Positions 29,452 through 38,825 of a stretch of 64,000 nt of DNA are shown piece by piece. The first letter of the stretch is position 1. Each line of letters starts with the position of its first letter. The notes under the pieces were generated by a model. It saw nothing but the letters and a program-made list of their open reading frames with translations. It was not told the origin of the DNA and made no database searches. Location: assembly GCA_947503435.1 (NCBI GenBank), contig CANNDL010000003.1, positions 372,001 to 436,000 on the forward strand. The letters run 5' to 3'. A program made the position numbers and the translations under genes. The stretch is from an uncultured Kangiella sp. (GTDB taxonomy: Bacteria; Pseudomonadota; Gammaproteobacteria; Enterobacterales; Kangiellaceae).

Positions 29452-29934
29452 TTATACAGTCTTTGTAAATTCTTGATCCCAGTCACTAAATTGCATGCGA
29501 ACTTTATCGATGTTTGGTGCAAACCCATCTTTTATCACTGAAATTTGCTTAAAACCATTTTTTTCATAAAAGCCCTGTACATGCTGAGAGGTATCAATGA
29601 TGACATTAGTGAGGCCCAATTGGTGCCGCACAGCATTAAGTCGATGCAGCAATAATTGAGTACCTACTCCTTGCTTATGCCGTCTTTGATCGACCATTCC
29701 CCAGCGCAGAAAGACTTGTTGCTCCAATTCTCCAAAACCACCGCATGCCAACAACCTTTCGGGCTTGTCTTCCGAGTAAAATACTAAATAACAGTTATTG
29801 CTAACTTCGCTAGCTAAGAAATTCTCAAAATCTTGCAGTTCATTTTTGGCAAAATAAAGGCCTATATTGGTCTCAAAAATTGCTAAACACTGTACTTTGT
29901 CTTGCGCACAATACGGACGGCTCATTATTTTCAA
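29452..29934 (-). CDS. GNAT-family N-acetyltransferase
   Basis: This is an acetyl-CoA-dependent acyltransferase of 160 residues. The acetyl-CoA loop is RRHKQGVGTQLLLHRL, followed by IIDTSQHVQGFYEKNGFKQI, the usual beta-6/alpha-4 segment. The acceptor is unknown. The start is a TTG at 29934 with GGAG seven bases upstream; an ATG nine bases later is the alternative. It overlaps the stop of the TesA-like gene by four bases and belongs to the ABC-tesA-GNAT run. Confidence 0.82.
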   Translation of the reverse strand: MKIMSRPYCAQDKVQCLAIFETNIGLYFAKNELQDFENFLASEVSNNCYLVFYSEDKPERLLACGGFGELEQQVFLRWGMVDQRRHKQGVGTQLLLHRLNAVRHQLGLTNVIIDTSQHVQGFYEKNGFKQISVIKDGFAPNIDKVRMQFSDWDQEFTKTV

Positions 29935-30536
29935 TGCAAAGCTCCATTATCTTCTAGAATCTCATAGACTCGTTCAGCTAATTTTTGATAACCCGTAGCA
30001 TTGAAGTGGATAGGATCAGACTTATAGCGTTTTTTCTTAATCAGTTCAGAAATTATTTCACCGTCATACACTAAGCCATATTGCTGCGCCAATTCATCGT
30101 ACAAATCGGCTGAATCTGAGAATATATTTTTCTCGGGCACCCCTAAGAAAACTAACTGAATATTACGAGATTGAATTTGCTCAATCATTTGTGAAAGATT
30201 CTGCTTAGTTTGTGTCAAATTATAGTTTCTAAGAATATCATTACCGCCTTCTAACAGTATGACCAGTTGCGGTTCATGCTTTTCTAGCACTGAGGTTAAA
30301 CGCGCCAAACCTTCTGCTGTGGCTTCGCCTGAAACCCCCTCATTAATCACTTTAAAACCTGATATATGCGCTAATTTTTGTGGATAGGCTTCCATTTCAT
30401 TAACGCCGACACCAGCAGTTAAGCTATCCCCAAATGCCACAATTGGTTGAGCATGATTGAGTTTTTGTAATTTGTCTTCACCACAGCTTATTAATATAAA
30501 GGTCAATAAGAATGGTAAGTATTTAAACAACCTCAT
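29931..30536 (-). CDS. tesA: TesA-like SGNH esterase/lysophospholipase (lipoprotein)
   Basis: This periplasmic SGNH-hydrolase acts on acyl-CoA, lysophospholipid or aryl esters. The N-terminus is a lipoprotein signal with lipobox LISC. Block I is AFGDSLTAG with the catalytic serine, block III GGNDILRN, and block V DPIHFNATGY with the catalytic Asp and His. The usual TesA is soluble in the periplasm; lipid attachment here is a variation. Start overlaps the ABC transporter stop (ATGA), so the two are coupled. Confidence 0.87.
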   Translation of the reverse strand: MRLFKYLPFLLTFILISCGEDKLQKLNHAQPIVAFGDSLTAGVGVNEMEAYPQKLAHISGFKVINEGVSGEATAEGLARLTSVLEKHEPQLVILLEGGNDILRNYNLTQTKQNLSQMIEQIQSRNIQLVFLGVPEKNIFSDSADLYDELAQQYGLVYDGEIISELIKKKRYKSDPIHFNATGYQKLAERVYEILEDNGALH

Positions 30537-32308
30537 GACTCATTACTCGACAAATCAAATTGCAACTCACATAACCTTTGATAAAGCTTTGAGCGGCTTA
30601 GTAATTCTTCATGTGGCCCCATGTCTAATATCTTACCTTGATCCATTAAAACAATTTTATCGGCATGTACCACCGTAGAAAGCCTATGAGCAATAATTAA
30701 GGTGGTTCTATCTTGCATCAATTCTTTTAGAGCAGCTTGCACATGATGTTCACTTTCCGCATCCAGTGCGCTGGTTGCTTCATCCAATAATAGTACTTCA
30801 GGATCTTTTAGGATGGCTCTGGCTAAAGCAACTCGTTGCTTTTGGCCACCCGATAAGCGAACGCCCTGCTCGCCCAGATAACTTTCATAACCCTCCGGCA
30901 GCTCTTTGACAAAATCATGAGCATGCGCCTTAGTCGCCGCTTCAATGACTTCATCATTTGAGGCTTCGGTTTTACCGTATCGAATGTTGTACCAAACATC
31001 ATTACTAAACAAAATGGGGTTTTGTGGAACTAGCGCCATATGCTCTCGAAGTTCTGATGGCACCTGCAGTTTGAGATCGGAATTTTTAAAATAAATCGTA
31101 CCTTGCTGCGGATCATAAAATCGTTGCAGCATTTCAAATAGCGTTGTCTTGCCAGCACCGGATGGCCCCACGAGTGCCACCACCTCACCTTGCTTTATCC
31201 GTAAATTAATATCATCAAGTGCCAGCTCATCCGGCCGCGATGGGTAATTAAAGCTTATGCTCTGAAACTCAATGACCGTTTCAGAAGTTTGATCCAAAGC
31301 TGTTGTTTGTTCAGGCGGTAAAATATTAGATTCCACCCCCATTAAATCGACCACTCTTTCAGCTGCACCAGCAGCTCTTTGTACTTCACCATAGACTTCC
31401 GCAATAGTGGCCGCCGACATACCCACCATCATGGCATAAAACACGAAAGCCGCTAGTTCGCCACCAGTGATAGCGCCGGAAATTACGCCATTGCCGCCAA
31501 CCCACATCATGGCACTTAGGCCACCAAACACCATCAATATTACTGAAGCGATTAAGATAGACCTTTGCCGAACCCGTTTCTTTGCTGTGGCAAAGGCCTT
31601 TTCAACTTCATCGCTAAAAGCGACTTTTTCTTGCTCTTCACGACTATAGCTTTGCACTACTTTAATGTTCTGAATAATTTCACCAGCATAAGTACCCACA
31701 TCAGCAATAGTATCTTGGCTATCTTTAGAAAACTTTCTTACTTTACGTCCGAAAAATAGCATTGGCAAAATAGCCATTGGCACGCCGATTAAGATATACA
31801 TAGTCAGCTGAACGTTAGTAAAAAACAGCATTATTATGCCGCCAATAAAGGTCAGGCTTGAGCGAAGCGCCATTGAGAATGAGGAACCGACTATCGACTG
31901 CAATAAAGTCGTGTCTGTGGTCAAACGAGACATAATTTCGCCGCTACGATTTTCCTCAAAATAGGCTGGATGCAGCATCACAATTTGATCAAAAACCGCT
32001 TTACGAATATCCGCACTGACCCGCTCGCCAAGCCAAGACATCAAATAAAAGCGACAGAAAGTTCCAACAGCTAAAAGGCTCACTAAGCCAATCATCACGA
32101 AAATAGCTGAACGCAACTGTTCAACCGAGCCAGCCGCAAAGCCATTATCAATCACCATCTTTAAGCCCTGTCCCAATGACAAGCTCACAGCTGCCGTTAG
32201 CAGTAATGCTAATAATGCAAAAGCCACCATTTTTTTATATGGCTTTAAGAAAGCAACTATAGGCAGTAACGTTTGTAATGATTTTTTTTCTTTCTTTTCC
32301 ATACTCAA
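30533..32308 (-). CDS. MsbA-like ABC exporter (fused membrane and ATPase)
   Basis: This is a half-size ABC exporter of 591 residues. Six membrane helices (about 25-310) are followed by a nucleotide-binding domain. Walker A is GPSGAGKTTLF, the signature LSGGQKQRVALARAIL, Walker B EVLLLDEATSALD and the switch IIAHRLS. The overall pattern matches lipid/multidrug exporters of the MsbA/ABCB type; lipid A or a related lipid is possible, but the substrate cannot be told from sequence. Linkage with the TesA-like lipase suggests lipid handling, by inference. Confidence 0.87.
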   Translation of the reverse strand: MSMEKKEKKSLQTLLPIVAFLKPYKKMVAFALLALLLTAAVSLSLGQGLKMVIDNGFAAGSVEQLRSAIFVMIGLVSLLAVGTFCRFYLMSWLGERVSADIRKAVFDQIVMLHPAYFEENRSGEIMSRLTTDTTLLQSIVGSSFSMALRSSLTFIGGIIMLFFTNVQLTMYILIGVPMAILPMLFFGRKVRKFSKDSQDTIADVGTYAGEIIQNIKVVQSYSREEQEKVAFSDEVEKAFATAKKRVRQRSILIASVILMVFGGLSAMMWVGGNGVISGAITGGELAAFVFYAMMVGMSAATIAEVYGEVQRAAGAAERVVDLMGVESNILPPEQTTALDQTSETVIEFQSISFNYPSRPDELALDDINLRIKQGEVVALVGPSGAGKTTLFEMLQRFYDPQQGTIYFKNSDLKLQVPSELREHMALVPQNPILFSNDVWYNIRYGKTEASNDEVIEAATKAHAHDFVKELPEGYESYLGEQGVRLSGGQKQRVALARAILKDPEVLLLDEATSALDAESEHHVQAALKELMQDRTTLIIAHRLSTVVHADKIVLMDQGKILDMGPHEELLSRSKLYQRLCELQFDLSSNES

Positions 32309-32315
32309 CTCATAA

Positions 32316-32340
32316 AAAAGCCCGCAAATAGCGGGCTTTT
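32316..32340 (-). terminator. Intrinsic terminator after dnaJ
   Basis: AAAAGCCCGC and GCGGGCTTTT surround a five-base loop, with a run of six T on the minus strand. It lies just past the dnaJ stop and before the ABC transporter start. Confidence 0.85.
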
Positions 32341-32349
32341 AATCTAACA

Positions 32350-33486
32350 TTAACTGGTCATATTATCCCAGAATTTTTTTACACCATCGAACCAACCGGT
32401 TTCTTTTGGGCTGTTTTTACCGCCTGACTCTTCAACGCTTTGCTGAAATTGTTCAAGCATTTCTTTTTGTTCTTTGCTCAGCTTAACTGGCGTTTCTAAA
32501 ATCACGCGGCACATTAAGTCGCCCGTATAATTTTGTCTTAAGGCCTTAATACCTTTACCTTTCAAGCGGAACATTTTTCCGGTTTGTGTTTCAGCTGGAA
32601 TCTTGAGACTAACTTTTCCATCCAGTGTCGGAACTTGTAAAGTTCCGCCCAATGCTGCAGTAACAAAGCTTACTGGAACTTCGGCATAAAGGTTGGCACC
32701 ATCACGAACAAAGATCTCATGTTCTTTAACATTGATTTGTACGTACAAATCACCTGATGGAGCGCCCGGGCCACCTGCTTCGCCTTCGCCTGATAAACGA
32801 ATGCGATCACCAGTGTCTACGCCCGCAGGGATTTTCACTGAAAGAGTCTTGGTCTTATGAACTCGACCTTGGCCATTACAGCTATTACAAGGATCTTTAA
32901 TGGTTTGACCCTGCCCCTGACAATCTGGACAAGCTTGTTGAACCGAGAAAAATCCCTGAGTCATGCGCACTTGGCCTTGGCCATTACAGGTTCCACAGGT
33001 TACTTTCTCTGAACCTTTCTTAGCGCCAGAACCATCACAAGGATCGCAATCTACATAAGTTGGTACCTTAATGGTTTTCGAAACACCATTGACCGCTTCT
33101 TCTAAGGTTACTTGCATATTGTATTGCAAGTCGGAACCACGTTGTGGGCCAGCATGACCGCCGCCACGACGTCCACCTCCACCGAAGATATCACCAAACA
33201 TATCACCGAAAATGTCGCCCATATCAGCACCATGGAAGCCACCCTGACCACCAGCACCTTGGTCAACACCAGCGTGACCAAATTGGTCATAAGCTTGACG
33301 CTTTTGCGGATCGTTTAAAACCTCATAGGCCTCTTTGGCTTCTTTAAAGCGTGCTTCGGCCTCTTTGTCATCTGGATTACGATCGGGGTGATTCTTCATC
33401 GCCAATCGACGGTAAGCTTTTTTGAGCTCCGCCTTATCAGCACTTTTTCCAACCCCTAATACTTCGTAATAATCACGTTTAGACAT
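32350..33486 (-). CDS. dnaJ: Chaperone protein DnaJ
   Basis: This Hsp40 co-chaperone delivers substrates to DnaK and stimulates its ATPase. The J domain has the HPD motif in [11 protein letters not shown], followed by a Gly/Phe-rich stretch (about 75-115). Four zinc-binding repeats read [24 protein letters not shown] and CNSCNGQG, then come the substrate-binding C-terminal domains. The length of 378 is normal. A stable hairpin lies between it and dnaK. Confidence 0.97.
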   Translation of the reverse strand: MSKRDYYEVLGVGKSADKAELKKAYRRLAMKNHPDRNPDDKEAEARFKEAKEAYEVLNDPQKRQAYDQFGHAGVDQGAGGQGGFHGADMGDIFGDMFGDIFGGGGRRGGGHAGPQRGSDLQYNMQVTLEEAVNGVSKTIKVPTYVDCDPCDGSGAKKGSEKVTCGTCNGQGQVRMTQGFFSVQQACPDCQGQGQTIKDPCNSCNGQGRVHKTKTLSVKIPAGVDTGDRIRLSGEGEAGGPGAPSGDLYVQINVKEHEIFVRDGANLYAEVPVSFVTAALGGTLQVPTLDGKVSLKIPAETQTGKMFRLKGKGIKALRQNYTGDLMCRVILETPVKLSKEQKEMLEQFQQSVEESGGKNSPKETGWFDGVKKFWDNMTS

Positions 33487-33523
33487 ATGTTTTCTTCTTC
33501 AAAAATAGAATTTGTTTTAACGC

Positions 33524-33552
33524 ATAAAGCAGGAGACAAACTCCTGCTTTAT
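33524..33552 (-). terminator. Hairpin between dnaK and dnaJ
   Basis: ATAAAGCAGGAG and its complement CTCCTGCTTTAT form a perfect 12-base stem with a five-base loop. Only three T follow the stem, so it may be a weak terminator or an mRNA-stabilising element that reduces dnaJ relative to dnaK. Confidence 0.55.
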
Positions 33553-33590
33553 ATTTAGATGGTCATCAATGATGACTTCCAACAAATCGC

Positions 33591-35519
33591 TTAGGCGTTT
33601 TTGTTGTCATCCTTTACTTCTTCAAACTCAGCATCAACTACGTCGTCACCTGCATTCGAAGCTTGCTCAGCACCTGGCTGCGCACCAGCTTCAGCTTGTT
33701 GTTGAGCTTGAGCATACATGCGCTCAGCTAATTTAGCAGATGCCTGACTTAAGGCTTCAGTCTTAGCTTTAATTTCTTCTAAGTCGTCAGTCTTAATCGC
33801 TTCTTCTAAGTCATTAGCAGCCGCTTCAATCGCTTCTTTCTCGCCATCTTCAAAAGTAACATTTTCGTCATCAAAAGATTTACGAGTCGCGTGAACAAGT
33901 CCGTCCGCTTGGTTACGAGCCTCAGCCAGCTCTTGGAACTTCTTATCTTCTTCAGCATGCGCTTCAGCGTCTTGAACCATTTGTTCAATCTCTTCGTCCG
34001 ATAAACCAGAAGAAGCTTTGATCTGAATCGATTGCTCTTTACCAGTCGCTTTATCTTTCGCAGAAACGTGCATAATACCGTTCGCATCAATATCGAAAGT
34101 CACTTCGATTTGTGGCATACCACGTGGTGCTGGTGGAATATCTTCAAGATTAAACTGACCTAAAGATTTATTCTGCTTAGCCATCTTGCGCTCACCTTGT
34201 AACACGTGAACCGTAACTGCAGTTTGATTATCAGCAGCTGTAGAATAAACTTGAGAGGCTTTAGTTGGGATGGTTGTATTCTTATCGATAAGAACGTGCA
34301 TCACTTCACCTTGCGTCTCAATACCTAGTGATAATGGCGTTACATCTAACAATAGGACATCTTTAACGTCACCAGACAGAACCGCACCTTGAATCGCCGC
34401 GCCCATAGCTACTGCTTCATCAGGGTTAACGTCTTTGCGTGGTTCTTTGCCGAAGAACGAAGTTACTTGCTCTTGTACTTTAGGCATACGCGTTTGACCA
34501 CCGACCAAAATCACGTCGTCGATTTCAGAAGTTGATAAACCAGCGTCTTGTAACGCTTGCTTAACTGGCGCCATTGAACGCTCAATTAAGTCTTCAACCA
34601 ATGCTTCTAATTTGGCACGAGTTAATTTGATGTTTAAGTGCTTAGGACCGGTTGCATCAGCTGTGATGTAAGGTAAGTTTACATCAGTCTGTGAGCTAGA
34701 AGACAATTCGATTTTGGCTTTCTCGCCCGCTTCTTTTAAACGTTGCATCGCAAGTGCGTCGCCTTTAAGGTCAATGCCTTGCTCTTTCTTGAATTCTTCA
34801 GCTAAATATTGGATAACGCGGTTATCAAAATCTTCACCACCTAAGAAAGTATCACCGTTAGTCGCTAATACTTCGAATGTGTGCTCGCCATCAACTTCTG
34901 CGATTTCAATAACAGATATATCGAAAGTACCACCACCTAAATCATAAACCGCAATAGTGCGATCGCCGCGTTCTTTATCCATACCATAAGCTAACGCTGC
35001 AGCCGTTGGCTCATTGATAATACGCTTAACTTCTAAACCCGCGATTTTACCCGCATCTTTAGTCGCTTGACGTTGTGAATCGTTGAAGTATGCCGGTACG
35101 GTGATAACCGCTGCAGTTACTTCTTCACCTAAAAAGTCTTCAGCCGTTTTCTTCATTTTCTTTAGAACTTCTGCAGACACTTGAGGTGGAGCCATTTTGT
35201 TACCATTCACAGAGACCCAAGCGTCACCATTGTCCGCTTCAACAATCTTGTATGGCACCATTTCGATGTCTTTTTGAACCACGTCGCTTTTGAACTTACG
35301 ACCGATCAAACGCTTGATCGCGTATAAAGTGTTTTCAGGATTAGTTACTGCCTGACGCTTTGCAGATTGGCCTACAAGAGTCTCGCCATCAGTGAAAGCG
35401 ATGATAGAAGGAGTCGTACGACCGCCTTCAGAGTTCTCGATAACACGAGCTTTGTCGCCGTCTAATACCGCAACACATGAGTTTGTTGTACCTAAATCGA
35501 TACCGATAATCTTGCCCAT
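33591..35519 (-). CDS. dnaK: Chaperone protein DnaK
   Basis: This Hsp70 chaperone has an ATPase domain (about 1-385, with [13 protein letters not shown] and [12 protein letters not shown]) and a substrate-binding domain with lid. The tail ends [14 protein letters not shown], the typical EEVKDD-type terminus. The 642 residues are normal. A sigma-32-like promoter is readable upstream (35561-35589). Confidence 0.98.
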   Translation of the reverse strand: MGKIIGIDLGTTNSCVAVLDGDKARVIENSEGGRTTPSIIAFTDGETLVGQSAKRQAVTNPENTLYAIKRLIGRKFKSDVVQKDIEMVPYKIVEADNGDAWVSVNGNKMAPPQVSAEVLKKMKKTAEDFLGEEVTAAVITVPAYFNDSQRQATKDAGKIAGLEVKRIINEPTAAALAYGMDKERGDRTIAVYDLGGGTFDISVIEIAEVDGEHTFEVLATNGDTFLGGEDFDNRVIQYLAEEFKKEQGIDLKGDALAMQRLKEAGEKAKIELSSSSQTDVNLPYITADATGPKHLNIKLTRAKLEALVEDLIERSMAPVKQALQDAGLSTSEIDDVILVGGQTRMPKVQEQVTSFFGKEPRKDVNPDEAVAMGAAIQGAVLSGDVKDVLLLDVTPLSLGIETQGEVMHVLIDKNTTIPTKASQVYSTAADNQTAVTVHVLQGERKMAKQNKSLGQFNLEDIPPAPRGMPQIEVTFDIDANGIMHVSAKDKATGKEQSIQIKASSGLSDEEIEQMVQDAEAHAEEDKKFQELAEARNQADGLVHATRKSFDDENVTFEDGEKEAIEAAANDLEEAIKTDDLEEIKAKTEALSQASAKLAERMYAQAQQQAEAGAQPGAEQASNAGDDVVDAEFEEVKDDNKNA

Positions 35520-35560
35520 TTTTCTACTCCGAAAAATATAGTTAAATCTTACTTGGAACC

Positions 35561-35589
35561 TATATGTGGGCTGGGTTTAGGAGATCAAG
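35561..35589 (-). promoter_or_regulatory. Sigma-32 heat-shock promoter of dnaK
   Basis: On the minus strand CTTGATC (35589-35583) and CCCACATATA (35570-35561) are separated by 12 bases, close to the consensus CTTGAAA and CCCCATnTA. It lies about 40 bases upstream of the dnaK start. Confidence 0.7.
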
Positions 35590-35636
35590 GGATCTTTTTA
35601 AGAAAAACTTAATTTTTTTAGGGTTATTGCAAAAAA

Positions 35637-35659
35637 AAGCCTGAGGTTTACTCAGGCTT
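35637..35659 (-). terminator. Intrinsic terminator after YebC and the small membrane gene
   Basis: AAGCCTGA and TCAGGCTT surround a seven-base loop and are followed by a run of eight T on the minus strand. It protects the dnaK promoter from read-through. Confidence 0.85.
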
Positions 35660-35660
35660 A

Positions 35661-35996
35661 TTATAAATATAGCCAACCAAAGAATGTAATAAAGGATATA
35701 ATTCCCAATACTCCAATTATCGTACACATGGCTTTAACGCCTGAGTCAGTTACTTTTCTTTGTAACGAGCCAATAGCACATAATATAACTGTAATAGGGT
35801 ATGAGATTAAAAATAGAGGGATTATTATAAATTCAGAGAATAGAAGCTGCCCTAAAAATTCTCCCCCGAAAGACAGGGGATTTTCGTCAGAGTTTTCTAT
35901 TTTTGGTTTTATAAAATGAGTAAAAACACTTAAATAAATAATGGGCTGTAAGCCACAATAAATAACGATCGAGATTACTAGTAAAGTGTTACCCAT
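35661..35996 (-). CDS. Small membrane protein of unknown function
   Basis: The 111 residues hold three hydrophobic segments (about 5-27, 52-76 and 88-110) separated by a short charged loop with KPKIENSDENPLSF. I do not recognise a family. Its start overlaps the YebC stop by one base, so it is likely translated from the same mRNA. Confidence 0.55.
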   Translation of the reverse strand: MGNTLLVISIVIYCGLQPIIYLSVFTHFIKPKIENSDENPLSFGGEFLGQLLFSEFIIIPLFLISYPITVILCAIGSLQRKVTDSGVKAMCTIIGVLGIISFITFFGWLYL

Positions 35997-36712
35997 TAAA
36001 GCTCGGCATTATGATATACATTCTGTACATCATCTTGGTCTTCTAGCATTTCCATAAACTTTTCGAACATTTCCATATCATCAGCTGGGACTTCGGCCAT
36101 GACCTTAGGGATAAATTGAATTTCATCAACTTCGAATTCAATTTCACCAAAGTTTTCAGTCAAAGCTTGTTTGGCTTTGGCATATTCGATGTTTGGTGCG
36201 AATACCGACATGATGCCATCTTCTAGCTCAATATCAGTAACGTCAACGTCCGCCATCATTAGCGCTTCTAACACCGCTTCTTCGTCATCATGTGGAAAAA
36301 CAAAAATCGCACTGTGATCAAACATATGGCTAACGCTGCCTTCAGTTCCGATTTTGCATTTGGTTTTAGTAAAGCAAAGACGAACTTCGCCGAAAGTTCT
36401 GTTTGGATTATCGGTTAGACAGTCCACTATCACCATAGTATTGCCAGGGCCATAACCTTCATAACGTGCAACGGCAAAGTCTTCACCTGCGCCAGAAGTG
36501 GCTTTATCGATGGCGTTTTTAATGACGTGAGCAGGTACTTGAGCGCGCTTAGCAGCATCAACCAAGCTGCGAAGTGCTAAATTACCTTCTGGATCAGCAC
36601 CACCTTGTTTAGCGACAACATATATCTGACGACTAAATTTACTGTAAATTTTTGAATTCTGATTCGAAGTTTTCGCCATCGAATCTTTACGGTTTTGATA
36701 TGCGCGACCCAT
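35996..36712 (-). CDS. YebC/PmpR-family regulator or translation factor
   Basis: This 238-residue member of the YebC/PmpR family was long viewed as a transcription regulator. More recently, family members have been linked to translation of difficult peptide motifs. The conserved N-terminus [20 protein letters not shown] and the [20 protein letters not shown] and YEGYGPG motifs are visible. The opening resembles the YeeN subgroup rather than classic YebC near ruvC. It starts the two-gene unit with the small membrane protein. Confidence 0.88.
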   Translation of the reverse strand: MGRAYQNRKDSMAKTSNQNSKIYSKFSRQIYVVAKQGGADPEGNLALRSLVDAAKRAQVPAHVIKNAIDKATSGAGEDFAVARYEGYGPGNTMVIVDCLTDNPNRTFGEVRLCFTKTKCKIGTEGSVSHMFDHSAIFVFPHDDEEAVLEALMMADVDVTDIELEDGIMSVFAPNIEYAKAKQALTENFGEIEFEVDEIQFIPKVMAEVPADDMEMFEKFMEMLEDQDDVQNVYHNAEL

Positions 36713-36789
36713 AATTCCTTACCAAAAATAGTTTAATTAACACGATTGGCTTGGCATTTTATAGGATTTGAAGCTAATTAGGTAGATTA

Positions 36790-36815
36790 AAAAAGGCTAC
36801 CTAAGTAGCCCTTTT
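36790..36815 (-). terminator. Intrinsic terminator after the 86-residue gene
   Basis: GGCTAC and GTAGCC surround a CTAA loop, with A/T flanks and six T on the minus strand. Confidence 0.75.
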
Positions 36816-36817
36816 AA

Positions 36818-37078
36818 TTAGTGATGCTTGTCAAATATATGCAGAACTTCTTTTAGATGTAGATGATCTCGAATTTCTGCCCAAAATTCATCAAGATGCG
36901 GTGCTTTTTCGGCTAAGCGATGCAAAGTCACGCCTACTGAAAGTACACTTAATAAAGCTAATGGATAGACGGCAAAGGCCATAAATGGTGACAAACTTAG
37001 CTTTGCCGCCAAAATAAATATGGTACCTACTGCTATTACCACGCCTAAATCAACGGTTTTTTGTAAAATGCGTTTCAT
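36818..37078 (-). CDS. Small membrane protein of unknown function
   Basis: An 86-residue protein with two adjoining hydrophobic segments (about 10-29 and 31-52) and a charged, histidine-rich C-terminus (HLHLKEVLHIFDKHH). No family is recognised. It has its own terminator and lies between yebC and the LysR gene. Confidence 0.55.
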   Translation of the reverse strand: MKRILQKTVDLGVVIAVGTIFILAAKLSLSPFMAFAVYPLALLSVLSVGVTLHRLAEKAPHLDEFWAEIRDHLHLKEVLHIFDKHH

Positions 37079-37152
37079 GACCTTTCCCTCGCTACTCCTT
37101 ACTTTGAATTTCAGAATAGCAATCGGTCTAAATTTTCACAAAAGGATTAAAT

Positions 37153-38055
37153 TCAGCTCTCAAGTGAAAATTTTTCAGCTAAATGATAATCCTCTTTAAA
37201 TAGGTCAATTATCGCTAGTTCAAACTCATCCAGCACTTTATCTTCCTGATAAATAAGATAAATTTTCTCTCTCCAATGTCGAGCGCTGTTCTTAATCGGA
37301 GTAAGTTTCCCTTTTGTGAGATGATGATAGGCAAAGTGCAAAAATAAACCGCTGTAACCTTCGCCTGCCAATAAATCCTCAATTAGTACCTTAAAATCAC
37401 TATAGAATTGCTGATTTTCGCTACCGCCCATACTCTCAACCGAAACTGATAATAAATGGGCAAATCGTTTGTGAGTTTCGTTATATAGGATCTTGTGCCC
37501 TTTTAAATCATCTAACCCTTTGATTTTATGATCTTTAATGTATTGATTACTCGCCACCATCAGAGTGACAACATGGCACAACTGAATGGCTTTAAAACCT
37601 GGCCAATGGCCACTGCCGATCCTAATAGCTAGATTAAAGTCGTCACTTTCTAACTGCTCAACGGAAACTATTTCTTCTAATATTAGTTCACCTTGCCAAT
37701 TTAACTGCTTTAATTTCTGTTCAATTTGCTGCTTTAATTCAATTGAAAAATCTTCATTCACCATCAAATGAATTTTGGCTTGCCTTTGGGTTAGCTGTTC
37801 TAGATCCATAGTATCGATCTGCTGAAAAACCGGACTAATCTTCTGCAACAATTTATAGCCCGCTTTACTAACAATCACTTGGCCGGGTTTGCGATTAAAG
37901 AGTGAGAAGCCAAGTTTAGATTCTAAGGAGCGAATTTGGTGGCTGACCGCAGAGGGGCTGATATTCAGTTCTTCAGCAGCATTTTTAAAGCTGCCATGAC
38001 GAGCGGCTACTTCAAAAATATCCAAAAGGTGTAAATAGCTGCGGTTCCTTCGCAT
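37153..38055 (-). CDS. LysR-family transcriptional regulator
   Basis: This is a DNA-binding activator/repressor of 300 residues. The N-terminal winged helix (about 5-65) reads FEVAARHGSFKNAAEELNIS followed by SAVSHQIRSLESKLGFSLF. The rest is a periplasmic-binding-like effector domain. The order resembles GcvA/AmpR-type members. No divergent target gene is adjacent, since grpE lies upstream on the same strand, so its regulon is unknown. Confidence 0.9.
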   Translation of the reverse strand: MRRNRSYLHLLDIFEVAARHGSFKNAAEELNISPSAVSHQIRSLESKLGFSLFNRKPGQVIVSKAGYKLLQKISPVFQQIDTMDLEQLTQRQAKIHLMVNEDFSIELKQQIEQKLKQLNWQGELILEEIVSVEQLESDDFNLAIRIGSGHWPGFKAIQLCHVVTLMVASNQYIKDHKIKGLDDLKGHKILYNETHKRFAHLLSVSVESMGGSENQQFYSDFKVLIEDLLAGEGYSGLFLHFAYHHLTKGKLTPIKNSARHWREKIYLIYQEDKVLDEFELAIIDLFKEDYHLAEKFSLES

Positions 38056-38137
38056 TTTGAGTCCTTTAATAATTTACTGCAGAAATTGTAGCATCTTGCG
38101 GTTAAATTTCTGCTAAGTGCTTCAATGATGCAATAAA

Positions 38138-38158
38138 AAAGGGCCTCAAGGCCCCTTT
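38138..38158 (-). terminator. Intrinsic terminator after grpE
   Basis: AAAGGGCC and GGCCCCTTT surround a TCAA loop and are followed on the minus strand by TTTTTTATTG. It ends the hrcA-grpE unit before the LysR gene. Confidence 0.8.
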
Positions 38159-38174
38159 CCTAACTCTTTTGAAG

Positions 38175-38765
38175 TTATTGAGCAACCACTACTCTAGCAG
38201 GACGAATCAAACGACCATTCAAGCTGTAGCCTTTTTGAAACACATCAATAATGGTATTCGACTCATGCGCAGGGCTTGGCACCATGGTCATGGCTTCGTG
38301 TAACTGTGGATCAAACACTTCTTCCACTGGATTTAATTGCTCAATGCCAAACTTCTCTAAGGTCGAAAGCGTCATTTTAAGCGTCAATTCCATGCCTTCT
38401 TTCATGGCTACTGATTCTTCGTGCTTAGCTTCGTGAGCCAAGCCTTGCTCTAAACTATCCACCACTGCCAACATTTCATTGGCAAATTTCTCTATGGCAA
38501 ATTTTCGCGCATTGGTCACTTCTTTCTCGCTACGGCGACGTATGTTATCTGCTTCGGCTTTCGTGCGAAGCGCTAAGTCCATATTTTCTGCAACTTTAGC
38601 TTCCGCTTCTTCCAAAGCTTTTTCTAGTTCGTCGATACGAGCTGAATCGCCAGTTAATTCTTCTGCCATTTCAGCAAAAGCTTCTTCAACTTGTTCTGCT
38701 GCAGTTTCAGCAGCTTTTACTGTAGATCCAATATCTTCTTGATTTTTAACGTCTTTTTCAGACAT
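38175..38765 (-). CDS. grpE: Nucleotide exchange factor GrpE
   Basis: This protein releases ADP from DnaK. The 196 residues start with an acidic, disordered segment, then a long coiled coil (about 30-110) with RTKAEADNIRRRSEKEV, and end in the beta domain with NPVEEVFDPQLHEAMTMVPS and GYSLNGRLIRPARVVVAQ. It lies 60 bases after hrcA and is probably in the same transcript. Confidence 0.97.
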   Translation of the reverse strand: MSEKDVKNQEDIGSTVKAAETAAEQVEEAFAEMAEELTGDSARIDELEKALEEAEAKVAENMDLALRTKAEADNIRRRSEKEVTNARKFAIEKFANEMLAVVDSLEQGLAHEAKHEESVAMKEGMELTLKMTLSTLEKFGIEQLNPVEEVFDPQLHEAMTMVPSPAHESNTIIDVFQKGYSLNGRLIRPARVVVAQ

Positions 38766-38825
38766 AAGATTACTCCAAAAATTCTCTGGAATGATTTGAA
38801 AATTAAGTGGTAGCTATAATAAGGT

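Noticed and set aside
33108-33347. Overlapping His/Thr-rich frames inside dnaJ
   Set aside because: Shadows of the Gly/Phe-rich codons of DnaJ on other frames.
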